DNA from: Heterobilharzia americana
Lineage: Eukaryota; Platyhelminthes; Trematoda; Strigeidida; Schistosomatidae
Assembly (NCBI GenBank): GCA_944470555.2
Contig: OX104134.1
Location: 9,155,248 to 9,219,247 of the forward strand
Length of the DNA stretch: 64,000 bases
Reading direction: 5' to 3'
The position numbers and the translations under genes were made by a program. The notes below the pieces were generated by a model. That model ran no database searches. It was not told the DNA's origin and was given only the letters and a program-made list of their open reading frames with translations. This document shows positions 44,960 through 55,860 of this stretch, piece after piece. Within the stretch, counting starts at the first letter, position 1. Each line of letters opens with the position of its first letter.

Positions 44960-45955
44960 CACATTTCCATGTATAAACTCATAGTAGAACAAATATTCTG
45001 AACAAATGATTAAACGAGACCAGTTCACCTATTGCCTCGGAACACGACTTACCTGCAGTTGTTCCAAACTATATGTTCTCTAGTACTGTGCACCAAGTGG
45101 TCTTTCAAGTAAAAGTTACCACGCATCAAATACACTTCTTGAATGTTGCTGCTTACGCCAATACGAAAGATGTCTAAAGTCCATGTGTGACTACTGCCAT
45201 TTGGACCATTAACCGTTTCAACGTCTATTCCCATCTACTACTGCAAGTGTTCCCAGTGGAATTAGTGTATATTACCTTTAAACAAAACATGCTCAAGTGG
45301 ACATGCATTGATTTGGACACTCACCTTGGTAATATAACTGTGGATACTTACTGATACTTCTGATAGTATAAATTTGTCCTTTGTGGTTAACGAAGCTGAA
45401 AGCTGAAGAACTTTCTGATGAATGGGCGGTTATATTACCAAATAACAAACCACGCAAACAGACCAACAAAGTCAGCTGGTTATAACGCAAACTTCGAACA
45501 TTGCACGCCTTTGTTATCTATAGTGGAACCTATCCGTGTGATGGGGGATGAAAGTCCATACCCGTCTCATGATTTGCAGCAAGTTTTAATGAGGTTATGC
45601 ACATCAATAACTTGGCATGTGGATGATATAATACCAAGAATTATCAATTTGTCGGTGCTTGTAAACTGGTATCTCTCGTGTTAAATCCATTATATGAAAA
45701 TAGGAATTTATATTATCTCCACTTTGGCGCTCTGCATATGCTGAAAAGTGGTATTTTCTTCTTTGTCTTACAACCGCGGTCTTCTGATGTTTTCCATAGA
45801 GTTAACCACCTCCCCACTGTACTACTCAGGACCCGTGAAATCTTGTAGATTTTTCAACATATATTAGTATGATAATGCTGTAAACTGGCTTCTCTCACGT
45901 TAGATTACTAATGTGAGAATAAAGTGTTTATTTATTTATTCATTTATTTGTTGAT
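44960..45955 (+). repeat. Repeat family R, copy R4
   Basis: Plus orientation, starting at 'GAACAAATATTCTGAACAAA' (44988), lacking the first about 250 bp of R2. It ends with 'AATAAAGTGTTTATTTATTT' (45919). It lies head to head with R3, tails outward. The internal 'GTAAACTGG' words occur at about 45661 and 45884. Confidence 0.85.
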
Positions 45956-45999
45956 TCATTATAGGAGGTGATTTATTGGAGATCTCTATAGGGAAGTTT

Positions 46000-46690
46000 G
46001 TTTTAGACGAGTTCTAGATGATTGTGGCGTCATGATAGATTCGGTTTTGGTTTCGGCGTGCTGTGTTGTGTGGAGTTAGTACTTTGTATCAACCTATTCC
46101 ACATCCTATCTTAACGAGCACAAACTGTGCGTCGCCGCCTGACTGTCCAACCTTTTCTCGGGGCTGTCATCAGACGAAACAGTAGCAATCTCAACAGGCT
46201 GTATTTTCCAGTGGCCACAAACTCGCAGAGGGAAGAAGTGTGAACGCATACTGGTTTTTCCTTTGCTGGGTGATTCTACTTGGGTTACCACGAGGACCGC
46301 CGCAGTGGCCGTTCCTTAGGATTCCACTGTTCAGATGACTTGGGCTACTTAGTATTTTGTAAGCTGTTATCAATTCACCGTGTAATATACTGTCTCTTGG
46401 GGACTATTGTCCTAGGCCTTTCAGTCTACCCTCATGGGGTTTTCTCCTAATTCTCACGACACCCTTATTGGTCGCCTTTGGACTTTTTCCAGGAGGTTCA
46501 CATCTCTTTTCGGGTATGGCGGTGCAATGACGTTGTGGACCTGTACGTGGGGTCGTGTGCGGTTCATGTACAACTTCATGGTGAGCCCCAGGGTGAGGGC
46601 GCCTGGTTGTCTGCACATGGAGTGCTGTACCACGTAGGCTGTGTAGGCATCTTCCGAGTGGTTAAGGCCAGCGCCTAGCTTGTCGGTGAG
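46000..46690 (-). pseudogene. Jockey/CR1-type LINE C-terminal tail, decayed
   Basis: On the minus strand, in several frames: 'YPKRDVNLLEKVQRRPIRVS' (46454-46513), 'RIRRKPHEGRLKGLGQ' (46404-46455) and 'GELITAYKILSSPSHL' (about 46335-46382). These are the ordered motifs of a LINE thumb/C-terminal domain ('..DVxLLEKVQRRAT..' then '..LRGDLITAYKI..'). It runs toward the assembly gap on its 5' side. This family is distinct from LINE-A and LINE-B. Confidence 0.72.
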
Positions 46691-46783
46691 TAGATATTTT
46701 CTGTAAAAATGGCATGTGTTCGTATAATGCATTATTCAAAATATATTATTATTACTATTAGTTCTAGGACTTTTTCCGTGGTG

Positions 46784-46963
46784 NNNNNNNNNNNNNNNNN
46801 NNNNNNNNNNNNNNNNNNNNNNNNNNNNNNNNNNNNNNNNNNNNNNNNNNNNNNNNNNNNNNNNNNNNNNNNNNNNNNNNNNNNNNNNNNNNNNNNNNNN
46901 NNNNNNNNNNNNNNNNNNNNNNNNNNNNNNNNNNNNNNNNNNNNNNNNNNNNNNNNNNNNNNN
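46784..46963. other. Assembly gap (180 N)
   Basis: A run of 180 undetermined bases. Any open frame that spans it is an artefact. The round appearance of the length does not show the true gap size. Confidence 1.
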
Positions 46964-48889
46964 TCAAACCGAAAAAAAGCAACTCTGACATGGACAATAA
47001 AAAGTAGCATAGCAAACGCCTAAATATAAGGCGTAGTTGACAGCCTGAAAAATAAATATATGTTGAATTGTACTTTTGTTTGATTGTGAAGGAAAATTTG
47101 AGTGTCTTAAAATTAAGAATTTAAGACATTATTAAACACTGGTTTGCTTTAACAGGATCTTATCTAACTACAAGCTAACTTGACCTCATTTATTAATAAC
47201 TAATAAGAGCAATACGTCTTGTGTCTCAAGTATATATGTGCAATGTGATCCAGTTTCTGTTAAAACATGTGATGACATATCTTACTCTTTGGAGAAATGA
47301 ATTCCATGAGATCATGAGATAAGAAAATTACCAACACACTTCAATAAAGTTTCGAAAACAAACAGTCTATCAAATCTTTAATTTATTCAATTCTTCAAGG
47401 TAGGATCTTGGCCCTCATATTCAAACAAAAAATTTCTTTAATCCAAAACAGTTTGAAGAACTTGTGAAAAATCAATCGAAAATTCGGTCTAAAAACATTA
47501 TGGGTAGAATAGTCGAATGGTCAACCTGCATAAAAAATTCATTTCTTTAACCTATATTACAGCTACAAAATGAGTTGATGCATTATGTCACTCTAAAGAA
47601 ATAAATCATTTGGTATGCTGAGTATACAAAAAAAATGAGCTTCCTACTCACCGTACATACTTTCTTATTTAACAAAAGGTATAAACTTATTTAAGCTTCC
47701 TCCCAAGGCAGCTTAACAACAGCTATATTTCTTAGAATAATGGCTGAAACAGAATATTAAATATGTATTACATGGTGGGAATTGTATATAACGTTTGGAG
47801 GATTGCCAGTCTATCTTAAGAAATCCACTGGAAAACATTGTTGTTAAAATTCACTAATACTTCCTGAAACTAGTTTTAGAAATGACAGAAAACTAAATAG
47901 ATCATCGCAATGTTACGGGGAACTGAAACACCCTCAAAATTCTAAGTTTGGCCTCGTAAACTCACTCTCCTAGTATCCAGTCTCCATAGACACACACTGC
48001 CTTTTGGTCTGATCATCATCAGTTAGAGGAACATTAAATACTTGCATTTCTTCATTGCCTTACCATTTTACAGCTTTCTGCAATTGGGTGAGTTTGGAAT
48101 CAGATTAAGCTGTCTGGAGAATCGTATACTGCATATCCGCTATAGTGCACCTGAACTTGAATTATATCAACAGCATTTCTAAGTCCCTTCATTGATATTT
48201 CTATGTCATTCGATTTTCCCGAGAAATACGAATGCAGTGACACAAAAGCAAAAAACCTAATGTAATGCCTTCTGGATGCTTTGATCAGTAACTTGAAATT
48301 TAAAAATCTAGAATCTTTTAGAAACATGTTATGCTGCTTTACTCTCATTTTATGATGTATTGCCAATAATCAGACAAATGAGATTTACATGTACGAATTA
48401 TTCGGTAAAAAACTTCTAAAAAGATGGTGGAATAATGTGAGTTACCGGCTTACAATAGTGATTTAATTCAACGGAAAATGTCAGAGAATAAACCAATGAA
48501 CTACACAAAATAGAAATGAGGTGCCTACTATTTGACGGAAGCGAAAAACTGCAAACTGGAAGTGCTGGGTATAATGCACCTAGCACACCCGAAATCCACT
48601 AAAACCAATCGATATTTGAGAAGAGTGTCAGCTGAGTTACTGTTTTCTGAAAGATTCGTCCAACAATCTTACGTAACAGAATTCAACAGTAACCAAAACA
48701 CCTTTGAATTCCTAAATTTTCTTTCTAGTTACTTTGCATGGGTTTATGAAATAGATATTCAAGTTCAAGAGGACATAATTTAACCATAAAAAATGTCAAC
48801 AAAAATCCATCAAAAAGTGAGTTTCGTGACGGTAGATGAACAATAAAAAGTAATCTGCTGTCTACATGCTGCGTTTGAACAAGATAGAC
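46964..48889. other. No recognised feature; low-repeat stretch
   Basis: About 1.9 kb without any of the repeat families seen elsewhere. Frames at 48100-48366 (minus, 88 codons) and 48532-48783 (plus, 83 codons) have no recognised motif, and I do not call genes. This is one of the few intervals where an undetected short exon could hide. Confidence 0.4.
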
Positions 48890-49795
48890 AAATAAAATCA
48901 ACGCAAAACCTCGTAAACAAGTGTATCGCCTCAAGTTGCCATAATTCATACCAATATACGAAGAACAAGTAAATAGAAAAACACTGATATCAAAGTAGAC
49001 AAATTTGCGTGAGAAAAAACAATTTGAAGATAGCGATTAGTGTAAGTGTTCATGCTTTAGAAGAAATCAAACGGTGAATGCATTTGCTCCATCGTGACCA
49101 ATTTACAGCCATCTCACCAAGAGTCCTCAACCACTAACTCCTATCGTCTCGCCGACCCCAGCCAGACAATCTATACATCCTGACACGGTTCAGACTAACA
49201 GTTATGGACGTCATCCATTGGTGCCACGTCTTCATCTGGCCACTCTGAACTCTCTTCCAACTTAATCCAACCTCCCATAGCATGGAACATTGAGGTACGG
49301 AGTGGATCGGCATGCAAAACACATGTCCATGCCACCTCAGTCGATGAAGATTCACAACCTTATCAATCAACTGATCTATCTTGCCTAGTACCCTTCGCCT
49401 AACCTCTACACTGCTCACACATTGATCCCATCAAACGCGAACAATGCTACGAAGACCTGTGATTAAAACCCTGAAACCACTTCATGTCTCCTACTTTTGA
49501 CGGTCATGTCTGACGGCCGTACAATAGGATAGAACGGACTGCAGCGTGGCATACTTGTCCTTTAACAGAGTCGGATATTTCGCCAGTCGTCACCAGAGAT
49601 GATGCAAGTTTGCAGATGCCAAACGGACCTTCTGTATCTGAGCTGAGGTTTTGTCAGCAGCCCGTTCAGGCTGATGCAACTCTACAAGTAAGTGAAGTGG
49701 TCGACACATTCCATCACTTCACTCACTATTATTAAACTGGGAACGGTTGCACACCAGCCGTTTACCATCATCTTATATTTGAGGTGTGAAATGCA
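48890..49795 (-). mobile_element. LINE-A copy on minus strand, 3' part (twin at 62.83 kb)
   Basis: 3' UTR (48890-49130) and C-terminal domain (frame 49418-49134: 'LHRLRWHGHVFCMPIHSVPQ', 'WHQWMTSITVSLNRVRMYRL'). Over 48903-49750 it is about 99% identical to 62840-63687, including shared stops. Beyond 49757 identity drops abruptly to weak similarity, and a plus-strand LINE-A begins near 49808. Confidence 0.87.
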
Positions 49796-49807
49796 CACCA
49801 AAGACAC

Positions 49808-50660
49808 GTCTGAATTCACAGGGATTGACTTCTTATCCAGAGGCTATCTTGTTGACTTTGAGTCCACAGACAACATTGTTCTGCTTGTTGAAGACGCTGA
49901 TAAAATCCAGGGTTTTCGCAACGACTTAAGCGGAAATCTATATTTAGCATGCGTTCCGCACCGTTCGAATGTAAGATGATGTTCTAGGATGCACCTACAA
50001 CCACTCCCAGTTTAATGAAAGGAAGTGGTTGGAAGAGTCAACTACTTTATTTACATAGGGAGTTGCACCAGGCCGAACAGGTTGGTTGCTGACAAAATAT
50101 TAGCTTTGGAACAAAAGGTGCGTCATCTGTGGCACCGACTAGTGAGATGTCAGACTACATATTGAAGGATGAGTGTATTGCGTTGCAGTTTGTTCTATCC
50201 TGTCATACAGTTGTAACACATAGCAGTTGAAAGCAGAATATGTGAAATTACAGGTTTTTCGAACACTCGTCTCAGTGGCATTGCTCGAGTTATGTGAAAT
50301 CACCGTGTGAGCAATGCCAAGGTTAGGTCAGAGGTATTAAGCAAGTCAGACAGGACAGTGGTTGAGGCTGTGAACATTCACAAACTGAGGGGACTTGGAC
50401 ATGTACTGCGCAAGACGGGATACCGCCTACCTCAACGTACAATGCTAGCAGAATACGGATTAGGCTGGAAGCAGATTTAGAGCGGCTAGACCAAGACGTA
50501 GCACCAGTCCATGAGGTCTGTGACTGCTGATCTGGATTGTGTAGATGGTCTGGGTGAGGTTACCGAGACGACAGAAATCAGTGATTGATGACTCTTGGTG
50601 AAATGGTTGAAAATCAGTCACAATGGTAGAGATGCATCTACCCTTCAAGTTCTTCTAATG
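49808..50660 (+). mobile_element. LINE-A fragment on plus strand, head to head with the previous
   Basis: Starts in the RT palm 'SEFTGIDFLSRGYLVDFEST' with the catalytic box decayed to 'STDNIVLLVEDADK' where YADD is expected. It continues in shifted frames through 'KVRHLWHRLVRCQTTY', 'KLRGLGHVLRKTGYRLP' (about 50380-50430) and 'TTEISD' (about 50570), ending near 50660. The fragment is inactive. Confidence 0.8.
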
Positions 50661-51109
50661 GTTGAATGTTTGCACGAATCGCGATCTTTGAATTATCTTT
50701 TCTCTGATATCACTGTTTTTCTATCCACCGGTTTTTTGTACTGCTGTGACGTGTGCCATCTTGAACCGATGCACTTGCATGCGACGTTCTACGTTGATTT
50801 TGTCCGTTGTCTTTCTTAAACTAGTTTTGAAAACCCAAGTATTACGCCTGCGGCCATCTATAAATCCTACGACATATAGTCAACGAAGAAAAGCATGGAA
50901 GTTTCCTAGATAGGATAATTTATACCTCTAAAGATTCGATGAACGAACAAAATTTTTACGTGGGAACATATTTTAATGAATTAGTATGTTAACCAGTTAA
51001 TTATTTTACCTAATTATTTTTGAATCTATAACAAGTGCTAATCTGTGACTCTTGTTAAAATCCATCGATATACCGAATCAGTAAACTTTAACCCCACCCA
51101 GTTTACTAG
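50661..51109. other. No recognised feature
   Basis: About 450 bp of AT-rich sequence between LINE-A and LINE-B copies. A 74-codon frame (50595-50819) partly overlaps the LINE-A end and has no motif. Confidence 0.45.
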
Positions 51110-51282
51110 TTACTAGCCGATCCTAAGCCCGGATAAAGAGGGAAGGTTGGGCATAGGGACAGCAACCCTACCCCGGAGAGACAAAATAACGCCGGTTGGT
51201 TAGAGCCTTCGGGAAGCTAATTAGCCTATGTGTCACCTCTCCCTCGAAGAAAGAGAGAGATGGAATGTATACACTATGTTTG

Positions 51283-51866
51283 AACCTAGCAGGGTTTCCC
51301 AGATTGCAAAAGAGATGAGCAGATATAGCATAGAAGTGCTAGGAATCTGTGAAAACAGATGGAAATGAAGTGGACTCTCTAAACTCAACTGAGAGCCGAT
51401 AATCTACTCCGATACTCTTACCCAGAAGACAACCACAAGCACATTGAGTTTTGGAATGGCTATCATAATGTCCCCAACAACATCGAAGACTCTCATGGAG
51501 TGGAAACCAATCTATACACCTACAAATAATGCAGATGAAGAGAAGAAAGAGGGACTCTATAGACAACTGCGATCAGTACTAGACAAGACCCCACCCCAGT
51601 TGGTGACATCAAAATTCTAATGGGTGACATGTTTTAATGCCAAACTAAAAGCAGACAACACAGGAAAAGAACTCGCCATGGGTCGAGAGGCAATCGGTGA
51701 AATGAACGAGAATGGGGAACTGTTTGCAGACTTCTGCGCATTTAATGGATTGGTGATTGGAGGCGAGGCAGTGTGTACAAACACAGGGATATTCACAAGG
51801 CGGCAACATGGATTTCACCAGACACCAGGACAAACCAACAATCAGTTCAACTTCATCTCAATGTGA
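51283..51866 (+). pseudogene. LINE-B endonuclease, broken
   Basis: Reads 'MFEPSRVSQIAKEMSRYSIE' then 'VLGICENRWK' (the catalytic Glu context E-x-R-W), a stop, and later 'YTPTNNADEEKKEGLY'. The frame 51624-51866 gives 'MGREAIGEMNENGELFADFC', 'AFNGLVIGGEAVCT' and 'RQHGFHQTPGQTNNQFNFIS'. This is an apurinic-type endonuclease. Trp of the 'ATWISPD' region and the final D-H pair are altered, so it is inactive. Confidence 0.83.
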
Positions 51867-52251
51867 AGAAAGTGAAGATAGAGAAGCAGCCTACTGGACA
51901 TAAGATCAGATCATGAAGAGGAGCAGATGTAGGTAGGTTCAAACCACTCAATATCTAGTGCAAGGAACCTGCCTTCAAAATCAAGTTAAAAGCCAAAACC
52001 AAAGAAGCTGGTAATAGACCACAGTTTAAGTGGAAGAACACTGGGACCCTTTGAAAGAGATGTGGAAGGAAACCTGCTATCTGAGAGTAGAGAGATTAAC
52101 ACAGATGAGACCAATGAAAGATAGTTACCACCAGAGAGGAGACACAAAGGAAACAATGGGCTGACCATTTAAAAAAACTCTTGAGTCGACCACCACTACC
52201 ACCTGCAACTCGTCCAGAAATACCACCAGCAGCCCAACCACAGAACTACCA

Positions 52252-53190
52252 GTGAACACAAGTACTCCGACAAAAGCCGAAGTCTTGAACGCCATCAAGT
52301 TGCTGAAATCCGGGAAAGCAGCAGGATCAGATGGAATTCCACCAGAAGCACTGAAAACAGACGCAAAGAAATCAGCAGTGGACACGCTCACACCTCTACT
52401 GCAGAAGGTCTGGAAGGAAGCAAAGGTAGCTGCCGACTGGAAGAAGGGTTACCTTGTCCAACTCCTGAAGAGCGACCTAAGTCTTTGCAAGAACTAGGGC
52501 GGGATCATGCTCCACCTCTGTCCGCCGCAAGCGAAATATTATGCCACATCATCCTGGAGAGATTAAAAGATCCCATGGACTCAAAATTACGACCGGAACA
52601 GGCTGGCTGGATTCAGGAAGAACAAATCATGTGCCGACCAAATTTCAACGCTACACATCATCATAGAACACAGCATAGAAGGGCAGTCAACTCTTTACCT
52701 CAGCTTCATCAACTTTGAAAAGGCCTTCGACAGGGTCTACCGACAAGTAATTTGGCAGGCTGCTGCTTCAACACTACAGTTTCAGTGCCACAAACCTTTA
52801 TCAACCTCATTCAACATCTATATGCTATATGATGCTACATGCCAAGTGCTTCACAATGGAAAGCTCGGTGATGCTTTTGAAGTGAAGACAGGAGTAAAAC
52901 AAGGTTACCGCCTACTATCACCGATGATCCTACTGATTGTGGCCGACTGGATCGTCCAGCAAACTGTGAGGAGCGAGAAGATGGGCATACGCTGGCTGGA
53001 CCGATGAGAAGACCTTAGAAGATTTGGACTTCGCCGCCGATGATGATTTATGTCTAGTGTCTTGTCGCACAAACTCGAAGATCTACAGGCGAAAACCAAC
53101 AAGTTGACGAAAGAGGCGATGCAACGAAGATGGAACCGCAAGTGAACGTAGTGAAGACAGAGGTGGTGGAGAAACCCAAACAACAATAAG
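52252..53190 (+). pseudogene. LINE-B reverse transcriptase, broken
   Basis: Fingers 'LKSGKAAGSDGIPPEALKTD' (about 52310), 'VAADWKKGYLVQLLKSDLSL' (about 52430), then a stop in 'CKN*'. The palm 'FINFEKAFDRVYRQVIWQAA' lies in another frame (about 52705), followed by 'MLYDATCQVLHNGKLGDAF', 'GVKQGYRLLSPM' and the active site 'LEDLDFAADDDLCLV' with an extra residue. At least four frame changes are visible. Confidence 0.83.
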
Positions 53191-53860
53191 CACCAATCAC
53201 CATCAACAGGAGAAACCTAAAGGAAGCTGACTCTTTCACCTACCTAGGCAGCATCATTTCAACTACAGGCGGCAGCACAGATGACGACGTCAAAGCCAGG
53301 ATCGGAAAAGTAAGAAAGGTGTTCATCAACCTGAAATCAGTGTGGAGATCTACTGCACTCAGCATAAAGCGTGAACAAGATCCGGATTTTCCACACTAAT
53401 TTAGTCGCCAGTGCTTCTGTGTGATGGCTGAGAGACTTGGCGCGTCACGAGAAGCATTTCCAACAAACTAGATTCATCAACAGCTGCCACCCACGCTCGA
53501 TACTGAAGATCAGATGGCCAGAAAAAATAAGCAACAAGTAACTTTGGCCGAGCAACGAACTATCAAGTACCCGTCGCCCGGCATATATGCAGAAGAAAGT
53601 GGAGATGGATTGGATTGGACATACACCGAGAAGACCATTCAGGGACATCACGAGACAGGCCCTTGAGTGGAAGCCAAATGGGAAACGACGAGTTGGGCAT
53701 CCGAGAGTGACATGGAGGAGATCGTGTGAGACAGAAATGAAAGCTTCTGTGCAGCCAGGTTGAAAAGACTGTAGAGAACAGAGTGAAATGGTGAGGTGTT
53801 ACTGAAGCCCAATGTTCTACCAGGAACCCAAAGGACAAATAATATAATATAATAACGGTA

Positions 53861-55079
53861 AAGTTTATGTTACATTCTTGTTTTATTCACAGTTAAAAGA
53901 TAAACTGCAGATTTATTCAAATCACTATTAGTTTTTGATACACTAACTACGCATCTACATGCAGGTCCATTGCACTAGGCAATGTGCAAGATTCAAATAA
54001 AGGATCATAATTAGTTACCAAAACAGAAGTGGGTACACAGGTCAGAACCGACAACCTGCTGGTTAAATATCTACTGTCTATGCTAACGATCCATGACTGC
54101 AGTCGCTGTTGATACTTTAAACTTACGCAATATGCTAAGATTTTAAAGCGAAAGACAGAACAGTCAAATTATAAATCCTCTGCAAGTATTTACCAGTAAC
54201 AAATTTGTCAGATAGACGTTAAAAGGGCATGACAGAGACAACAGCTGTTGAAAGAAACAAGAAGACAGGTACGAAGGAGGGAATGTTTATTGTCAACAAG
54301 TGGAACAGTAGTCCTTAAAACCGTCATTTGCAAAATGTGCTTCATTTCCCCTTCTGCTTCCTTCTTGATTTGCTCTTCATACGCTTGCCTTGTCTCTTGA
54401 GTTTCTCTTGGCCGAATCCTTACCCATTGATGGTAATTCCCTATGACTCCTGCCACCCTCTCAACATATACTATTTATATCCATTCTCATCACCAACGCC
54501 CACTACACTATCAGCATACAGTATTCTTAGATATCCAGTTCTCATACAACTAGGTGCAAAGTTACTGAGTCCTGGCAAAGTTATTGTTTTCCGGTAAACT
54601 GGTTCTATTTATCTTTGTTCATACACTACTGATTCTGTGATGTTGCTCCTGTTATGGCTTACCAGATACAATGCAAACGTAGTCACGTGATTCAGTAACT
54701 ATCTGATTATTGTTTCTTGATGGATATCTTTTATATTCTCACCTACAATACCATTCTGCGTACTATTCGATTATCTTTAACCACAGAAAGAACAAAAAAA
54801 ATAAGAGAATTATTACTAAATCCTCCTTGAATATTACTGAATCTCAGTTTCCCTTAAGAGTAATGTGTTTGGACTGTTATACCTGTCAGTGTACAACCGT
54901 GGCGCACTACATGTAAACACATTGTAGCTGCGTTCGGAATGAATGTATATTTTTGGCATGATGTAAAACGTACTAAACAGAAATCCAATGGCGGCAATAG
55001 AGTGTTTATTCATCACTATAATGCATAAGATACAAATTGAAGTTCAAACAATTTACCTAGTTAGAAATATTTCTCAATG
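53861..55079. other. No recognised feature
   Basis: About 1.2 kb. Frames at 54208-54456 (minus) and 54328-54597 (plus) overlap on opposite strands and lack motifs. No repeat shared within the window was noticed. Confidence 0.4.
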
Positions 55080-55239
55080 CCATCTTCAGCTAATTATGGA
55101 CATCTGACGACAGTTTAGTTGGGAAAAAACCAAAATGCACTCAAAAATTAGGTGCATGTTCGCAAAATAAGCAGAAAGCCACGTCCATCATGGGAAAGCC
55201 TATGATTTCTCCTGGCTGCCTGAAATTTAGTAGATGAAG

Positions 55240-55320
55240 CGAGATTCCAACCTGCGACCTACTGCTTGAAACTCAACTGCCTAAACCGATGAGCCACAAC
55301 TATAGACTGAAGTTTAGTAC
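55240..55320 (-). repeat. tRNA-like SINE head, antisense
   Basis: On the minus strand 'TGGCTCATCGGTTTAGGCAG' fits an A box, and 'GGTTGGAATCTC' about 35 bases later fits a B box (consensus GGTTCGAATCC). The space between suits a tRNA body, but the acceptor arm is not paired, so it is a SINE head and not a tRNA gene. Confidence 0.5.
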
Positions 55321-55860
55321 ATCCATCAAAGTGCACCGCAACAGTGAGCCTTCTACGCTAACGGCCACAAGGTGGAAGATCGACAGAATTTAGCTAGCGC
55401 TCAGGGCTAGACATCATGCGGCCGGTCGCTCTTCAGTGACCAATCAGTGTACCTAATCCAATACCGAAAGATGTCAATCACGACCCGAACAGCGCCTTGG
55501 CAACATCAGACTGTAGCACTGGGTGACGCGGGTTCGAATCTCGGAGGGGACGTCACTTCCCCCTAAGTTACAGACACACCTTGCAGATGAGTACCAACAC
55601 CTATGACATTTAGGTCCAGGGTTTCCTACTAATTGCCTTCAGTCAACTAACATCCATCAAAGAGAGCCATGATGGTGAGCCTTTTAACAAAACAAACGAC
55701 AAAATTCGGTCGGCATTTAGGACTAGATAACGTGAAACTAGCTGCCATCCAGTGACTAATCAATTTAATTAATGCAGCTTCAAGTATATTTCTAATTTTG
55801 TTTGAGTGACCACTGCCGTCAGAACCCCACCTAACCATAAACTATCTCAGGTAACATAAT
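55320..55860 (+). repeat. Tandem 331-bp repeat with decayed hammerhead (SM-alpha-like)
   Basis: The word 'CATCCATCAAAG' followed by '(A/T)GAGCCTT' and later 'GACTAG..' or 'GCTAG..' recurs at 55320 and 55651, a period of 331 bp; the second unit is incomplete. Unit 1 also holds a B-box-like 'GGGTTCGAATCTCGG' (about 55529) and a hammerhead remnant. Hammerhead-coding short repeats of this size are known in schistosomes (SM-alpha). The similarity to that family is from memory of its organisation. Confidence 0.65.
55575..55627 (+). ncRNA. Decayed hammerhead ribozyme
   Basis: Stem I pairs ACCTTG (55578-55583) with CAGGGT (55617-55622). A GTC cleavage triplet (55614-55616) directly precedes the second strand, as required. 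The core reads CAGATGAG where CTGATGAG is required, so U4 is lost, and the GAAA box reads GACA. It should be inactive. The preserved stem I and cleavage site support descent from a hammerhead. Confidence 0.6.

Larger units (their letters stand above)
51110..53860 (+). mobile_element. LINE-B copy, near full length, inactive
   Basis: 2.75 kb with 5' UTR (about 51110-51280, including 'TAAGCCCGGATAAAGAGGGA'), endonuclease (51283-51866), linker, RT (52252-53130) and C-terminal domain (53200-53820), ending 'AGGAACCCAAAGGACAAATA' plus an ATA-rich tail. Every domain contains stops or frameshifts. It complements the 2.4-4.5-kb copy by showing the 5' half of the family. Confidence 0.87.

Noticed and set aside
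46709..47023. Open frames across the assembly gap
   Set aside because: They exist only because the undetermined bases contain no stops.
55500..55550. tRNA gene suggested by GGTTCGAATC
   Set aside because: No acceptor, D or anticodon pairing; only a SINE-type B box remains.
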